From an uncultured Clostridia bacterium (GTDB lineage: Bacteria > Bacillota > Clostridia > Christensenellales > Aristaeellaceae), in assembly GCA_934663625.1 (NCBI GenBank), contig CAKUKP010000098.1, positions 1 through 7,899 on the forward strand: a stretch of 7,899 nt of DNA, in the 5' to 3' direction. Shown piece after piece: positions 1 through 5,793 of this stretch. Below the pieces are notes generated by a model, which saw only the letters and a list, made by a program, of their open reading frames with translations, did not search any database and was not told where the DNA came from. A program made the position numbers and the translations under genes. Every line of letters begins with the position of its first letter. Within the stretch, counting starts at the first letter, position 1.

Positions 1-460
1 GGTACTGGCTGATCCACAGCCCGCTGCGCAGCAAAAGCTCGCCGATATCTTCCTTCGGCTTCGCCGCGCGCAGCTTTACGCGCCTGCGCGAGCGTTCAGG
101 CGCGCCCTTTTTTCGTTTCGCGAAAAGGGCCCAAATTCCTCCCGGCGTGGAAAGCACTGCCGGCGCGCCGATGGCGAAGATCAGCCCCGCGATGGTAATC
201 AGCCCGCCAACCGGCTGCTTCAGCACCTGATTTGCGGACATCATGGCCAGCCCCACGCCGCTGCACGCACCGCAGGCAAAGCCGCGCCAGCCGGAAAAGA
301 TCGCCGCCAGCCCGCCGAAGACGCAGGCCGCGAACACGCCCGCAAGCACCATCCGCACGCCCGGCAGCATTTCCGGCTTGTATACAAACACCGAAAGCAG
401 CACGCCCGCCGCCATCAGTCCCAACCCTGCAAGCAGTCTGCGAATGAATCCACGCGTCAT
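1..460 (-). CDS. Small multi-span membrane protein, partial (C-terminus outside window)
   Basis: The frame is open from an ATG at 458-460 to the window edge, giving 153 residues without a stop. A Shine-Dalgarno-like GGAGGGAG lies just upstream of the ATG, and a promoter sits about 20 nt further back. The protein starts MTRGFIRRLLAGLGLMAAGV and shows about four hydrophobic stretches (roughly residues 8-27, 33-58, 62-80 and 84-113). A strongly basic segment (AKRKKGAPERSRRR) follows, then a polar tail with EDIGELLLRSGLW. The small-residue-rich helices and positive tail suggest an inner-membrane protein with a cytoplasmic C-terminal part. I do not recognise the family and assign no function. It lies downstream of, and on the same strand as, the NCS2 permease, but the permease terminator and this gene's own promoter separate them, so it is probably an independent unit. 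Confidence 0.6.
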   Translation of the reverse strand, partial: MTRGFIRRLLAGLGLMAAGVLLSVFVYKPEMLPGVRMVLAGVFAACVFGGLAAIFSGWRGFACGACSGVGLAMMSANQVLKQPVGGLITIAGLIFAIGAPAVLSTPGGIWALFAKRKKGAPERSRRRVKLRAAKPKEDIGELLLRSGLWISQY

Positions 461-486
461 GAATCTCCCTCCGTCCTTCCGCTTCC

Positions 487-515
487 ATTGTACACGCAAG
501 CCGCATTCTTCGCAA
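487..515 (-). promoter_or_regulatory. Sigma-A-type promoter for the partial membrane protein
   Basis: Reading the minus strand, TTGCGA (510-515) is followed after 17 nt by TACAAT (487-492), close to the vegetative consensus with the optimal spacer. Transcription would begin near 480, leaving a leader of about 20 nt before the ATG at 460. Assigned by sequence match only. Confidence 0.5.
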
Positions 516-686
516 GGCACACACGCGCAATTCTGTGCAAATCGCCCCAAATCGTCGCATTTAGGGTAACGCCATAATCAGCCAAACCGTATATCTCAGT
601 AGCTCCGGCGGCAGGGCAGGCGCCCACGTCATTGGCATCTGGTTGTTCTATCCGGAATCGTGCGCCGTGCAGGATATATCAATATA

Positions 687-717
687 AAAAGGACGTGGAT
701 TTTCGCCACGTCCTTTT
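687..717 (-). terminator. Intrinsic terminator of the NCS2 permease gene
   Basis: Perfect 12-bp inverted repeat: AAAAGGACGTGG at 687-698 and CCACGTCCTTTT at 706-717, with a 7-nt loop. On the minus strand the stem is followed by a T-rich run (TTTTTATATT). It begins 13 nt past the permease stop codon, the expected place for its rho-independent terminator. The plus-strand direction has only the four T residues within the stem, so it is weaker that way. Confidence 0.88.
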
Positions 718-729
718 GAATTCTATCGA

Positions 730-2064
730 TCAGATGCCCGACAGAATGTACATGACCACGAACAGTGCGGACAGGATGTACATCAGAATCGGAACTTCCT
801 TGGCCTTGCCGCGGAAGATCTTGATGATGCAGTAGGAGATGAAGCCGAAGCCGATGCCATCGGAGATGGAATAGGCGAAGGGCATCATGACGATCGTCAG
901 GAAGCAGGGCAGCGCAACCTCTACATCGCTCCAGTCGATCTTGGAAACGTTGTTGATCATCAGCATACCGACGATGATGAGCGCCGGAGCCGTCGCCTGC
1001 GTCGGGATGATTCCCGCGATGGGCGCAAACACGATGGACAGCAGGAACAGAATGCCGACCACGACGGAGGTCAGGCCGGTGCGACCGCCTTCGGAGATAC
1101 CGGTAGAGGATTCGACGAAGGTGGTCACGGTGGAGGTGCCTAGGCAGGCGCCCACGCAGGTCGCGCACGCGTCGGCGATCAGCGCCTTATCGCCGTGCGG
1201 CAGATTGCCGTTCTCATCCAGCATGCCGGCGTTGCTGGCGGTGCCGATGAGCGTACCGACGGTATCGAAGCAATCGCAGATGCTGAAGGTAACGATGGCC
1301 GTCAGCACGGGCAGAACGCCGTGGGAAAACAGGCCGCCGAAATCAAACTTGAACAGCGTCGGCGCAATGGTGATGCTCTTTTCGGCGATATCCGCGGGCA
1401 TGGTGGTCAGACCCATGGGGATGCCGATGATCGTGGTGGTCACGATGCCAAGGAACAGCGCGCCCTTAACCTTCCACGCCATCAGGATGCCGGTGATGAC
1501 GAGGCCGATGAGCGCAAGCAGCGGACCGTTGGTCGTAATCGCGCCCATATCGGAATAGTCCGTCGCGACGACCACGCCGTCCACCACCGTATCGCCGATG
1601 AGCTTGACGACGTCGGCATTCAGCAGACCGATAAAGCAGATAAAGAGGCCGATACCGGCGCTGATGGCCGCCTTCAGCGGGGCGGGAATCGAGGAAATGA
1701 TCTTGCCGCGGATCGGAGAGATCGCTATAATCAGGAACAGAATGCCCGAAAGGAGCACGATGGTCAGCGCCTGCTGCCATGTATAGCCCATGCCCATGCA
1801 GACCGAATAGGTAAAGAAGGCGTTCAGACCCATGCCCGGCGCCTGCGCAAAGGGAACGTTGGCCAGGAATGCGGTCAGGAAGCAGCCGATGGCCGCGGAC
1901 AGACAGGTTGCCACTAGCAGAGAGGTGTAATCCATGCCCGTCGCCGAAAGGTAGCTGGGATTGACGAAAATGATGTACGCCATCGCGAAGAAGGTCGTCA
2001 GACCCGCGATGATTTCCGTCTTGACATTTGTGCCATGCTCTTTAAGTTTGAAGAACCGATTCAA
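730..2064 (-). CDS. NCS2-family nucleobase permease (AzgA/PbuG-like, purine)
   Basis: Proton-coupled inner-membrane permease of the NCS2 superfamily, AzgA/PbuG branch (COG2252), whose characterised members import hypoxanthine, guanine or adenine for salvage. The 444-residue protein begins MNRFFKLKEHGTNVKTE. It carries QAPGMGLNAFFTY (about 74-86), DCFDTVGTLIG (264-274) and a stretch at about 309-334 containing TFVESSTGISEGGRTG, the signatures of this branch, among many hydrophobic segments. Length matches full-length homologues. An in-frame ATG lies at 2079, but the Shine-Dalgarno GGGGGAG (2071-2077) falls inside that longer version and is 6 nt before TTG at 2064. Family members also start at M-x-RFFKL-like sequence, so I chose the TTG. 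It is monocistronic, with its own promoter and terminator. The exact base transported is inferred from family membership. Confidence 0.95.
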   Translation of the reverse strand: MNRFFKLKEHGTNVKTEIIAGLTTFFAMAYIIFVNPSYLSATGMDYTSLLVATCLSAAIGCFLTAFLANVPFAQAPGMGLNAFFTYSVCMGMGYTWQQALTIVLLSGILFLIIAISPIRGKIISSIPAPLKAAISAGIGLFICFIGLLNADVVKLIGDTVVDGVVVATDYSDMGAITTNGPLLALIGLVITGILMAWKVKGALFLGIVTTTIIGIPMGLTTMPADIAEKSITIAPTLFKFDFGGLFSHGVLPVLTAIVTFSICDCFDTVGTLIGTASNAGMLDENGNLPHGDKALIADACATCVGACLGTSTVTTFVESSTGISEGGRTGLTSVVVGILFLLSIVFAPIAGIIPTQATAPALIIVGMLMINNVSKIDWSDVEVALPCFLTIVMMPFAYSISDGIGFGFISYCIIKIFRGKAKEVPILMYILSALFVVMYILSGI

Positions 2065-2070
2065 CGAAAT

Positions 2071-2077
2071 CTCCCCC
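2071..2077 (-). promoter_or_regulatory. Ribosome binding site that decides the TTG start
   Basis: On the minus strand GGGGGAG stands 6 nt before TTG at 2062-2064. No comparable site precedes the upstream in-frame ATG at 2077-2079, whose first bases overlap this motif. The site therefore favours a TTG start for the permease. Confidence 0.7.
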
Positions 2078-2106
2078 ATCAGAACGTTTTTATTAGGTGC
2101 TCTATT

Positions 2107-2134
2107 ATCATACGTATTTTTCCGCGCTTGTCAA
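2107..2134 (-). promoter_or_regulatory. Sigma-A-type promoter for the NCS2 permease
   Basis: Minus strand: perfect -35 TTGACA (2129-2134), 16-nt spacer, -10 TATGAT (2107-2112). The start point would be near 2100, leaving a leader of about 36 nt to the TTG start. That is too short for a purine riboswitch, the usual control element of many Firmicutes purine permeases. Confidence 0.8.
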
Positions 2135-2399
2135 CGTAATTTTGCCGTATTTAATGCACTCCTACGTTAAATATCGCGTTTTACGAATGCGAAGGACGAA
2201 TATTGCGCATTCGCACAGCCGAATATGTGCCCGCACCCGTTGAACGACCCGCCAGCGCGCTACAGAATAAGTTAGCGTAAGTTAACCATCATTTTCCATC
2301 ACACAACGCGCGTTTTTCCGAGGCGCGCACGATTTTGTTAAATATCCCTGTTCTTTCGCATTCCGGCGCAAAAAAGGCGGTTATGCGCGCGCGGCGCAC
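2135..2399. other. Divergent intergenic region with short repeats
   Basis: No convincing gene lies here. An 8-bp inverted repeat, CGAATGCG (2184-2191) and CGCATTCG (2206-2213), has a 14-nt spacer. TAAGTTA occurs twice in tandem at 2268-2274 and 2278-2284, a period of 10 bp (one helical turn), which resembles paired binding boxes of a DNA-binding protein. Both lie upstream of the permease promoter and of the plus-strand operon promoter and could serve either. No tRNA or known riboswitch was recognised. Confidence 0.4.
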
Positions 2400-2428
2400 T
2401 TGACAGACGCGGTTTTCGACCTTATAAT
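2400..2428 (+). promoter_or_regulatory. Perfect-consensus sigma-A promoter of the methyltransferase operon
   Basis: TTGACA at 2400-2405, 17-nt spacer, TATAAT at 2423-2428: both hexamers and the spacing equal the vegetative consensus. Transcription would begin near 2435, giving a leader of about 165 nt before the first gene at 2600. So strong a core promoter usually needs a repressor, and a dyad lies immediately over the start point. Confidence 0.85.
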
Positions 2429-2455
2429 ATGACTGAAAGAATGAAATCGGTCATA
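2428..2455. promoter_or_regulatory. Dyad overlapping the transcription start: candidate operator
   Basis: TATGACTGA (2428-2436) and TCGGTCATA (2447-2455) form a 28-bp dyad with eight of nine positions matching and a 10-nt AT-rich centre. The left arm begins at the last base of the -10 hexamer and covers the predicted start near 2435. RNA from that start would lack most of the left arm, so a protein-binding site is more likely than an RNA hairpin. Position and size fit a dimeric repressor. The only regulator visible here is the broken AraC-type gene at the far end, and nothing ties it to this site. Confidence 0.5.
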
Positions 2456-2586
2456 ATTTTGATTGTGGCCGAGATTCCGGAATGAATCGATGTAGGATGC
2501 GCCGCGTCTTTTTTAATCCGCATCAGTTACCCTGTGTTAACCACAAGTGCAATAAAGCGCGGACGCAATCCGCACGCCGATTGAAT

Positions 2587-2591
2587 GGAGG
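2587..2591 (+). promoter_or_regulatory. Shine-Dalgarno site fixing the start of the first methyltransferase
   Basis: A full GGAGG lies 8 nt before ATG at 2600. It overlaps an upstream in-frame ATG at 2585, which would add five residues and has no site of its own. The ATG at 2600 is therefore preferred. Confidence 0.75.
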
Positions 2592-2599
2592 CAATTTTC

Positions 2600-3388
2600 A
2601 TGACGGAAAAGATACATCTGACCGGTGTTCCGGAAACCATGCTGCAAACCCTGTACGCGCGGGCGAAGGAAAGCGCGTGGCGCGGCGCGATCCGCGATCC
2701 GAAGGCGGAGGAAATCATCGGCAGGCTGGACTACGATTTTTCGCTGGCGGATCGGGACGCGCCCATGCGCAGCGGCGTGATCGCGCGCACGATCGTACTG
2801 GATCGGCTGGCAAAATCATGGCTTGCGGCGCATTCCGGCGCGATCGTGATCAACATTGCCTGCGGGTTGGACACGCGCTGCTACCGGATGCAGGGCTACG
2901 CGCACTGGTACAATCTGGATCTTCCGGAAACCATCGCCGTGCGCGAAAGGATACTTCCGGAGAGCGGCGCGATTTCGCAGATCGCAATGTCCGCCATGGA
3001 GGATTGGGGCGGCGAAATTGCGGAGCGGGAAGCGCCCGTATTGATCATCATCGAAGGGCTGACCATGTATCTGCGCGAATCGGACGTACAGCGCATCTTT
3101 TCGGTGATCGCGCATCGGTTTGCGCGGGCGACCGTGCTGGTGGAAACGATGAATCCCATGATCGTAAAGCGCTTCCGTGAAAAATCGATCGACGCAAGCC
3201 ACGCCAAATTCAGCTGTGGCGTAAAAAACGGAGCGGCGCTCGCCGCGCTGCTGCCGGACTTTCGATTGGCGGAGGAGCACAGCCTGACCGAAGGCATGGC
3301 GGCATTCGTTCCAATCTATCATCTGCTGGACAAATTGCCGATGATTCGCAATATTTCCAACAAAATCATCGTTCTCGAACGATTCTGA
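2600..3388 (+). CDS. LCM-family SAM-dependent methyltransferase (first copy)
   Basis: Class I S-adenosylmethionine methyltransferase of the leucine carboxyl methyltransferase family (PF04072-like; COG3315, O-methyltransferases often linked to secondary metabolites). The 262-residue cytoplasmic protein has the SAM-binding loop VINIACGLDTR (83-93), the WYNLDLPE strand whose acid contacts the cofactor ribose (103-110), and PVLIIIEGLTMYL (146-158), which matches the family's EGLxMY motif. The upstream YDF segment (45-47) is also typical. Length is normal and no key motif is missing. It is the first gene behind the strong promoter, with a 12-nt gap to the next methyltransferase. A second, divergent member of this family ends the operon. 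The substrate is unknown; bacterial relatives methylate oxygen of small molecules, so a carboxylate or hydroxyl target is an inference. Confidence 0.9.
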   Translation: MTEKIHLTGVPETMLQTLYARAKESAWRGAIRDPKAEEIIGRLDYDFSLADRDAPMRSGVIARTIVLDRLAKSWLAAHSGAIVINIACGLDTRCYRMQGYAHWYNLDLPETIAVRERILPESGAISQIAMSAMEDWGGEIAEREAPVLIIIEGLTMYLRESDVQRIFSVIAHRFARATVLVETMNPMIVKRFREKSIDASHAKFSCGVKNGAALAALLPDFRLAEEHSLTEGMAAFVPIYHLLDKLPMIRNISNKIIVLERF

Positions 3389-3400
3389 GGGGGCGAAAAA

Positions 3401-4006
3401 ATGTCCTTTTTTGAAAACACGCGCAAGCCTGTGGGGCTTGGCGGAAGGATCATGGTTTCCATGATGAACCTTGGGCATCGATCGCTGGCGAAATGGGGCT
3501 TGCAGTATCTTCCGCTCGATCCGGACGCGAGGGTGCTGGACTGCGGATGCGGCGGCGGCGCGAACATCAAAAAGCTTCTGAAAATATGCCCGCAGGGCAT
3601 CGTGAAGGGCGTTGATTATTCCGCCGTGAGCGCGGAAAAGGCGCGGAAGCACAACGCGGCGGCAATTCGCGAAGGTCGCTGCGTCATATGGCAGGGCAGC
3701 GTAGAACGAACGATCTTCGCCGCCGAATGGTTCGACGCGGTCACTGCCTTTGAAACCATCTATTTCTGGCCCGATCTGCCTCGCTGCTTTCGCGAGATGT
3801 ATCGGCTGCTGAAGCCTGGCGGAGCGTTTCTGATCTGCAACGAATGCGACGATACCGAAAAGGGCGAAAAATGGGCGAAGAAGATCGAAGGCATGACCGT
3901 CTATCGGGGCATTCAGCTGCACGCCCTGTTGGCGAAGGCGGGATTTCAGCATATTCAGGTGCACAGGAATAAAAAGGGCTGGCTTTGTATCACCGCCCGG
4001 AAATGA
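3401..4006 (+). CDS. UbiE-like class I SAM-dependent methyltransferase
   Basis: Small soluble methyltransferase of 201 residues with a Methyltransf_11/25-type Rossmann fold. Visible elements are motif I VLDCGCGGGAN (45-55), the cofactor-ribose acid D72 in VKGVDYS, and FDAVTAFETIYFWPDL (111-126), the equivalent of motifs II and III. LKPGGAFLICNE follows at roughly 137-148, the post-III motif characteristic of the family. A GA/G-rich ribosome binding site overlaps the preceding stop region. It lies 12 nt after the first methyltransferase and 9 nt before the metallo-hydrolase, so it is almost certainly co-transcribed. The fold and SAM use are clear; the acceptor (O, N, S or C) cannot be told. 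It is unrelated in motif detail to the two LCM-type enzymes of the operon, so the pathway appears to use two methyltransferase types. Confidence 0.92.
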   Translation: MSFFENTRKPVGLGGRIMVSMMNLGHRSLAKWGLQYLPLDPDARVLDCGCGGGANIKKLLKICPQGIVKGVDYSAVSAEKARKHNAAAIREGRCVIWQGSVERTIFAAEWFDAVTAFETIYFWPDLPRCFREMYRLLKPGGAFLICNECDDTEKGEKWAKKIEGMTVYRGIQLHALLAKAGFQHIQVHRNKKGWLCITARK

Positions 4007-4015
4007 GGAATCGCG

Positions 4016-4879
4016 ATGTCCAGAAAGGCGACGGAATTTCAGAAAAAAGAAATGAGCAAAATGTACCGCGGCAAGGAAATCTTCAAGCCGCTGAACACCG
4101 GCTGGATCGATGATCACGTCGCCTGCGTTCGCGAATGGGTGGCGAATATCTTCTTCTATCGAAAGGGCGATACCACCATCATGATCGACGCGGGCTACAA
4201 TTACGATCGTCTGGCGGAAAAGATGGACTGGCTGGGGATCGATCCCGATTCCATTCGGCACATTCTGATCACCCATCAGGATACGGATCACGTGGGCGCG
4301 GTGGAGGCGGACAGTCCGGGTCTGTTCCGGAACGCCTGTCTGTGCGTGGGCGAAATTGAAAATCGCTATCTGACCGGCGAAGTGCGCCGCCGAGTGATCT
4401 ACCACATGTACAAGCTGCCGCAGGTGACCATCAACAATAAAAAGGTATTGCTGAAGGACGGCGAAGTGATCGATATCGACGGCATCAAAATCGAATGCTT
4501 CCTGGTGCCCGGCCATACGTGGGGACATATGGCGTATCTGATCGACGATCGATATCTGTTCACCGGCGATATCATCTGGTTTGGCGCGGACGGCGGATAC
4601 AGCTTCATATCCGCGCTGGCGGAGGATAACCGTCTGGCGGTAAAATCGCTGGCAGCGCTGGAGGCAAAGCTGCGCGCGCGCAATTTGCAGCCGATGTTCA
4701 TCACCGGTCACACCGGCTGGACGGACAATTTCCAATTCGCCTTTGCGCACAAAGACCTGCTCTGTTCGCCGTTCAAAAAGCGGGTGCACGATCCATCCGC
4801 GCCCTACGATGCTTACGATGAATCCGATGATACGGCGGAGAGCGCAAAGCGCGGCTATCTGAAGGGAGTAGGAAGATGA
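4016..4879 (+). CDS. Metallo-beta-lactamase-fold metallo-hydrolase
   Basis: MBL-fold hydrolase (PF00753-like), 287 residues, no signal peptide, so probably cytoplasmic. Metal-ligand motifs stand in order: THQDTDHVG (H87, D89, D91, H92), VPGHTWGH (H167), FTGD (D185) and ITGHTG (H232). The first is HxDxDH rather than the usual HxHxDH; as far as I recall, Asp at the second ligand position occurs in some Firmicutes MBL proteins, so the enzyme is probably active with altered metal binding. The last 40 residues are acidic then basic and look like a disordered tail. GAGG beginning inside the preceding stop codon serves the ATG at 4016. The stop overlaps the next start by four bases (ATGA), implying translational coupling with the alpha/beta hydrolase. 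Relatives cleave thioesters, lactones, phosphodiesters or beta-lactams; the substrate is not predictable here. Confidence 0.92.
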   Translation: MSRKATEFQKKEMSKMYRGKEIFKPLNTGWIDDHVACVREWVANIFFYRKGDTTIMIDAGYNYDRLAEKMDWLGIDPDSIRHILITHQDTDHVGAVEADSPGLFRNACLCVGEIENRYLTGEVRRRVIYHMYKLPQVTINNKKVLLKDGEVIDIDGIKIECFLVPGHTWGHMAYLIDDRYLFTGDIIWFGADGGYSFISALAEDNRLAVKSLAALEAKLRARNLQPMFITGHTGWTDNFQFAFAHKDLLCSPFKKRVHDPSAPYDAYDESDDTAESAKRGYLKGVGR

Positions 4880-5490
4880 AGGTCTATTCCTTCGGCGCGG
4901 AAAATGCGCCGGTCATTTTGCTGCTGCCCGGCACCTGCTGCCATTGGAAAGGCAATTTCGGACACGTCGTGCCGCTGCTTCAGGATACCTTCCGCGTGCT
5001 CTGCGTAAGCTACGATGGATTTGACGAAACGGAAAAGACGGATTTTCCGACGATGATCGAGGAAACGGAAAAAATCGAGGCCTATGTCCGCGAAAACTGC
5101 GGCGGGCGCATTCGGGCGGCCTACGGCTGTTCGCTGGGCGGCTCATTTGTGGGGCTGCTGGCGGCAAGACAAAACATCCATATGGATTTCGGCATTCTGG
5201 GCGGATCGGATCTGGATCAATCGGGCAAATTCGGCGCATGGCTGCAAACCCGACTGCTGCTGCCGCTGCTCTATCCTCTCGTTCGAGACGGAAAATTCAA
5301 GAGCCGGATGCTGCAGAAGCGGCTGGATGTGCGCGCGGCGCAAATGCCCGAATACGTAAGCGCCTTCATGAAGCTGTTTCGTGAGCCGCGCCCCTACGTG
5401 ACGGAGCGCAACTGCAAAAATCAGTTTTATTCCGATCTGATTACGCCGCTTCCGGATAAGATCGATGTGCCCGATACATCGGCTATGTGA
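4876..5490 (+). CDS. Alpha/beta hydrolase, C-terminally truncated
   Basis: The 204-residue product has the early part of an alpha/beta-hydrolase fold: ILLLPGT (14-20), an oxyanion-hole-type loop; VLCVSYDGFDET (41-52); and the nucleophile elbow YGCSLGGS with GxSxG at 84-88 (S86). After ITPLPDKIDVP the reading runs only into DTSAM and stops. From memory of similar Clostridia proteins, the chain normally continues about 50 residues and includes the catalytic histidine. No such His-containing end is present, so the enzyme is probably inactive or altered. The break coincides with the start of an unrelated membrane-protein reading in another frame, consistent with a deletion. Translation is coupled to the metallo-hydrolase by the ATGA overlap. 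The fold is clear; the truncation is inferred from family length and the adjoining remnant. Confidence 0.8.
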   Translation: MKVYSFGAENAPVILLLPGTCCHWKGNFGHVVPLLQDTFRVLCVSYDGFDETEKTDFPTMIEETEKIEAYVRENCGGRIRAAYGCSLGGSFVGLLAARQNIHMDFGILGGSDLDQSGKFGAWLQTRLLLPLLYPLVRDGKFKSRMLQKRLDVRAAQMPEYVSAFMKLFREPRPYVTERNCKNQFYSDLITPLPDKIDVPDTSAM

Positions 5491-5762
5491 TCGTATGCGC
5501 CTATGCGATCAACGGCGCGCGCGGCTTTATCGCGGGCTTCTGGCAGATGTTCGTGATGCTTTCGGTGATGAATCTGATCGACCGCTTTTGGATCGACGAT
5601 TACTGGGTCGGCCGCACGAAGGCATGGATCATCCCCGGCACCGAGGACTTACAGCCCTACATCACCGCGGCGGACAAGCGCAAAAAATGGCTCTTCGGCA
5701 CGGTGGGCATGGCTTGCATGGCGGCGCTGCTCTCCGGCGTCATGGCGCTGTGCATTCGATAA
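5487..5762 (+). pseudogene. C-terminal remnant of an integral membrane protein
   Basis: An open frame of 91 codons reads from GTG at 5487 to TAA at 5760-5762. The protein-like reading already begins about four codons earlier (YIGYVIVCAYAINGARGF), inside a hydrophobic helix, so the natural N-terminus seems missing. There are two or three hydrophobic segments: residues 1-27 and TVGMACMAALLSGVMALCI at the end, with a polar middle RTKAWIIPGTEDLQPYI and a basic DKRKKW. It resembles the tail of larger uncharacterised Clostridia membrane proteins; I give no function. The GTG start overlaps the hydrolase stop as GTGA, so ribosomes finishing the truncated hydrolase could reinitiate here, and a short peptide may still be made. 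A genuine short gene is possible but less likely. Confidence 0.55.
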
Positions 5763-5793
5763 AGCCGAACTATGGCGGAAAGTGAGAAACGCA

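Noticed and set aside
104..130. Hairpin GCCCTTTT / AAAAGGGC near the window start
   Set aside because: It lies inside the membrane protein's coding sequence (FAKRKKG), and neither strand shows a T tract after the stem, so it is not a terminator.
96..560. 154-codon minus-strand frame over the start of the window
   Set aside because: It overlaps, in another frame, the hydrophobic protein that has a proper ribosome binding site and promoter; its composition is Arg/Gly/Ala shadow-like.
1195..1917. 240-codon plus-strand frame opposite the permease gene
   Set aside because: Arg/Asp/His/Gly-rich shadow of the permease on the other strand; no ribosome binding site or domain.
2080..2480. Purine riboswitch upstream of the permease
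   Set aside because: I looked on the minus strand for the conserved purine-riboswitch core and saw none; the promoter leaves too little leader.
2482..3180. 232-codon plus-strand frame beginning in the operon leader
   Set aside because: No ribosome binding site, low-complexity Arg/Gly/His-rich product, and it overlaps the clear methyltransferase in another frame.
2816..4789. Long minus-strand open frame (657 codons) opposite the methyltransferase and MBL genes
   Set aside because: It lies wholly antisense to three well-recognised genes, is rich in His, Arg and Gln as shadows of GC-rich genes are, and has no recognisable motif.
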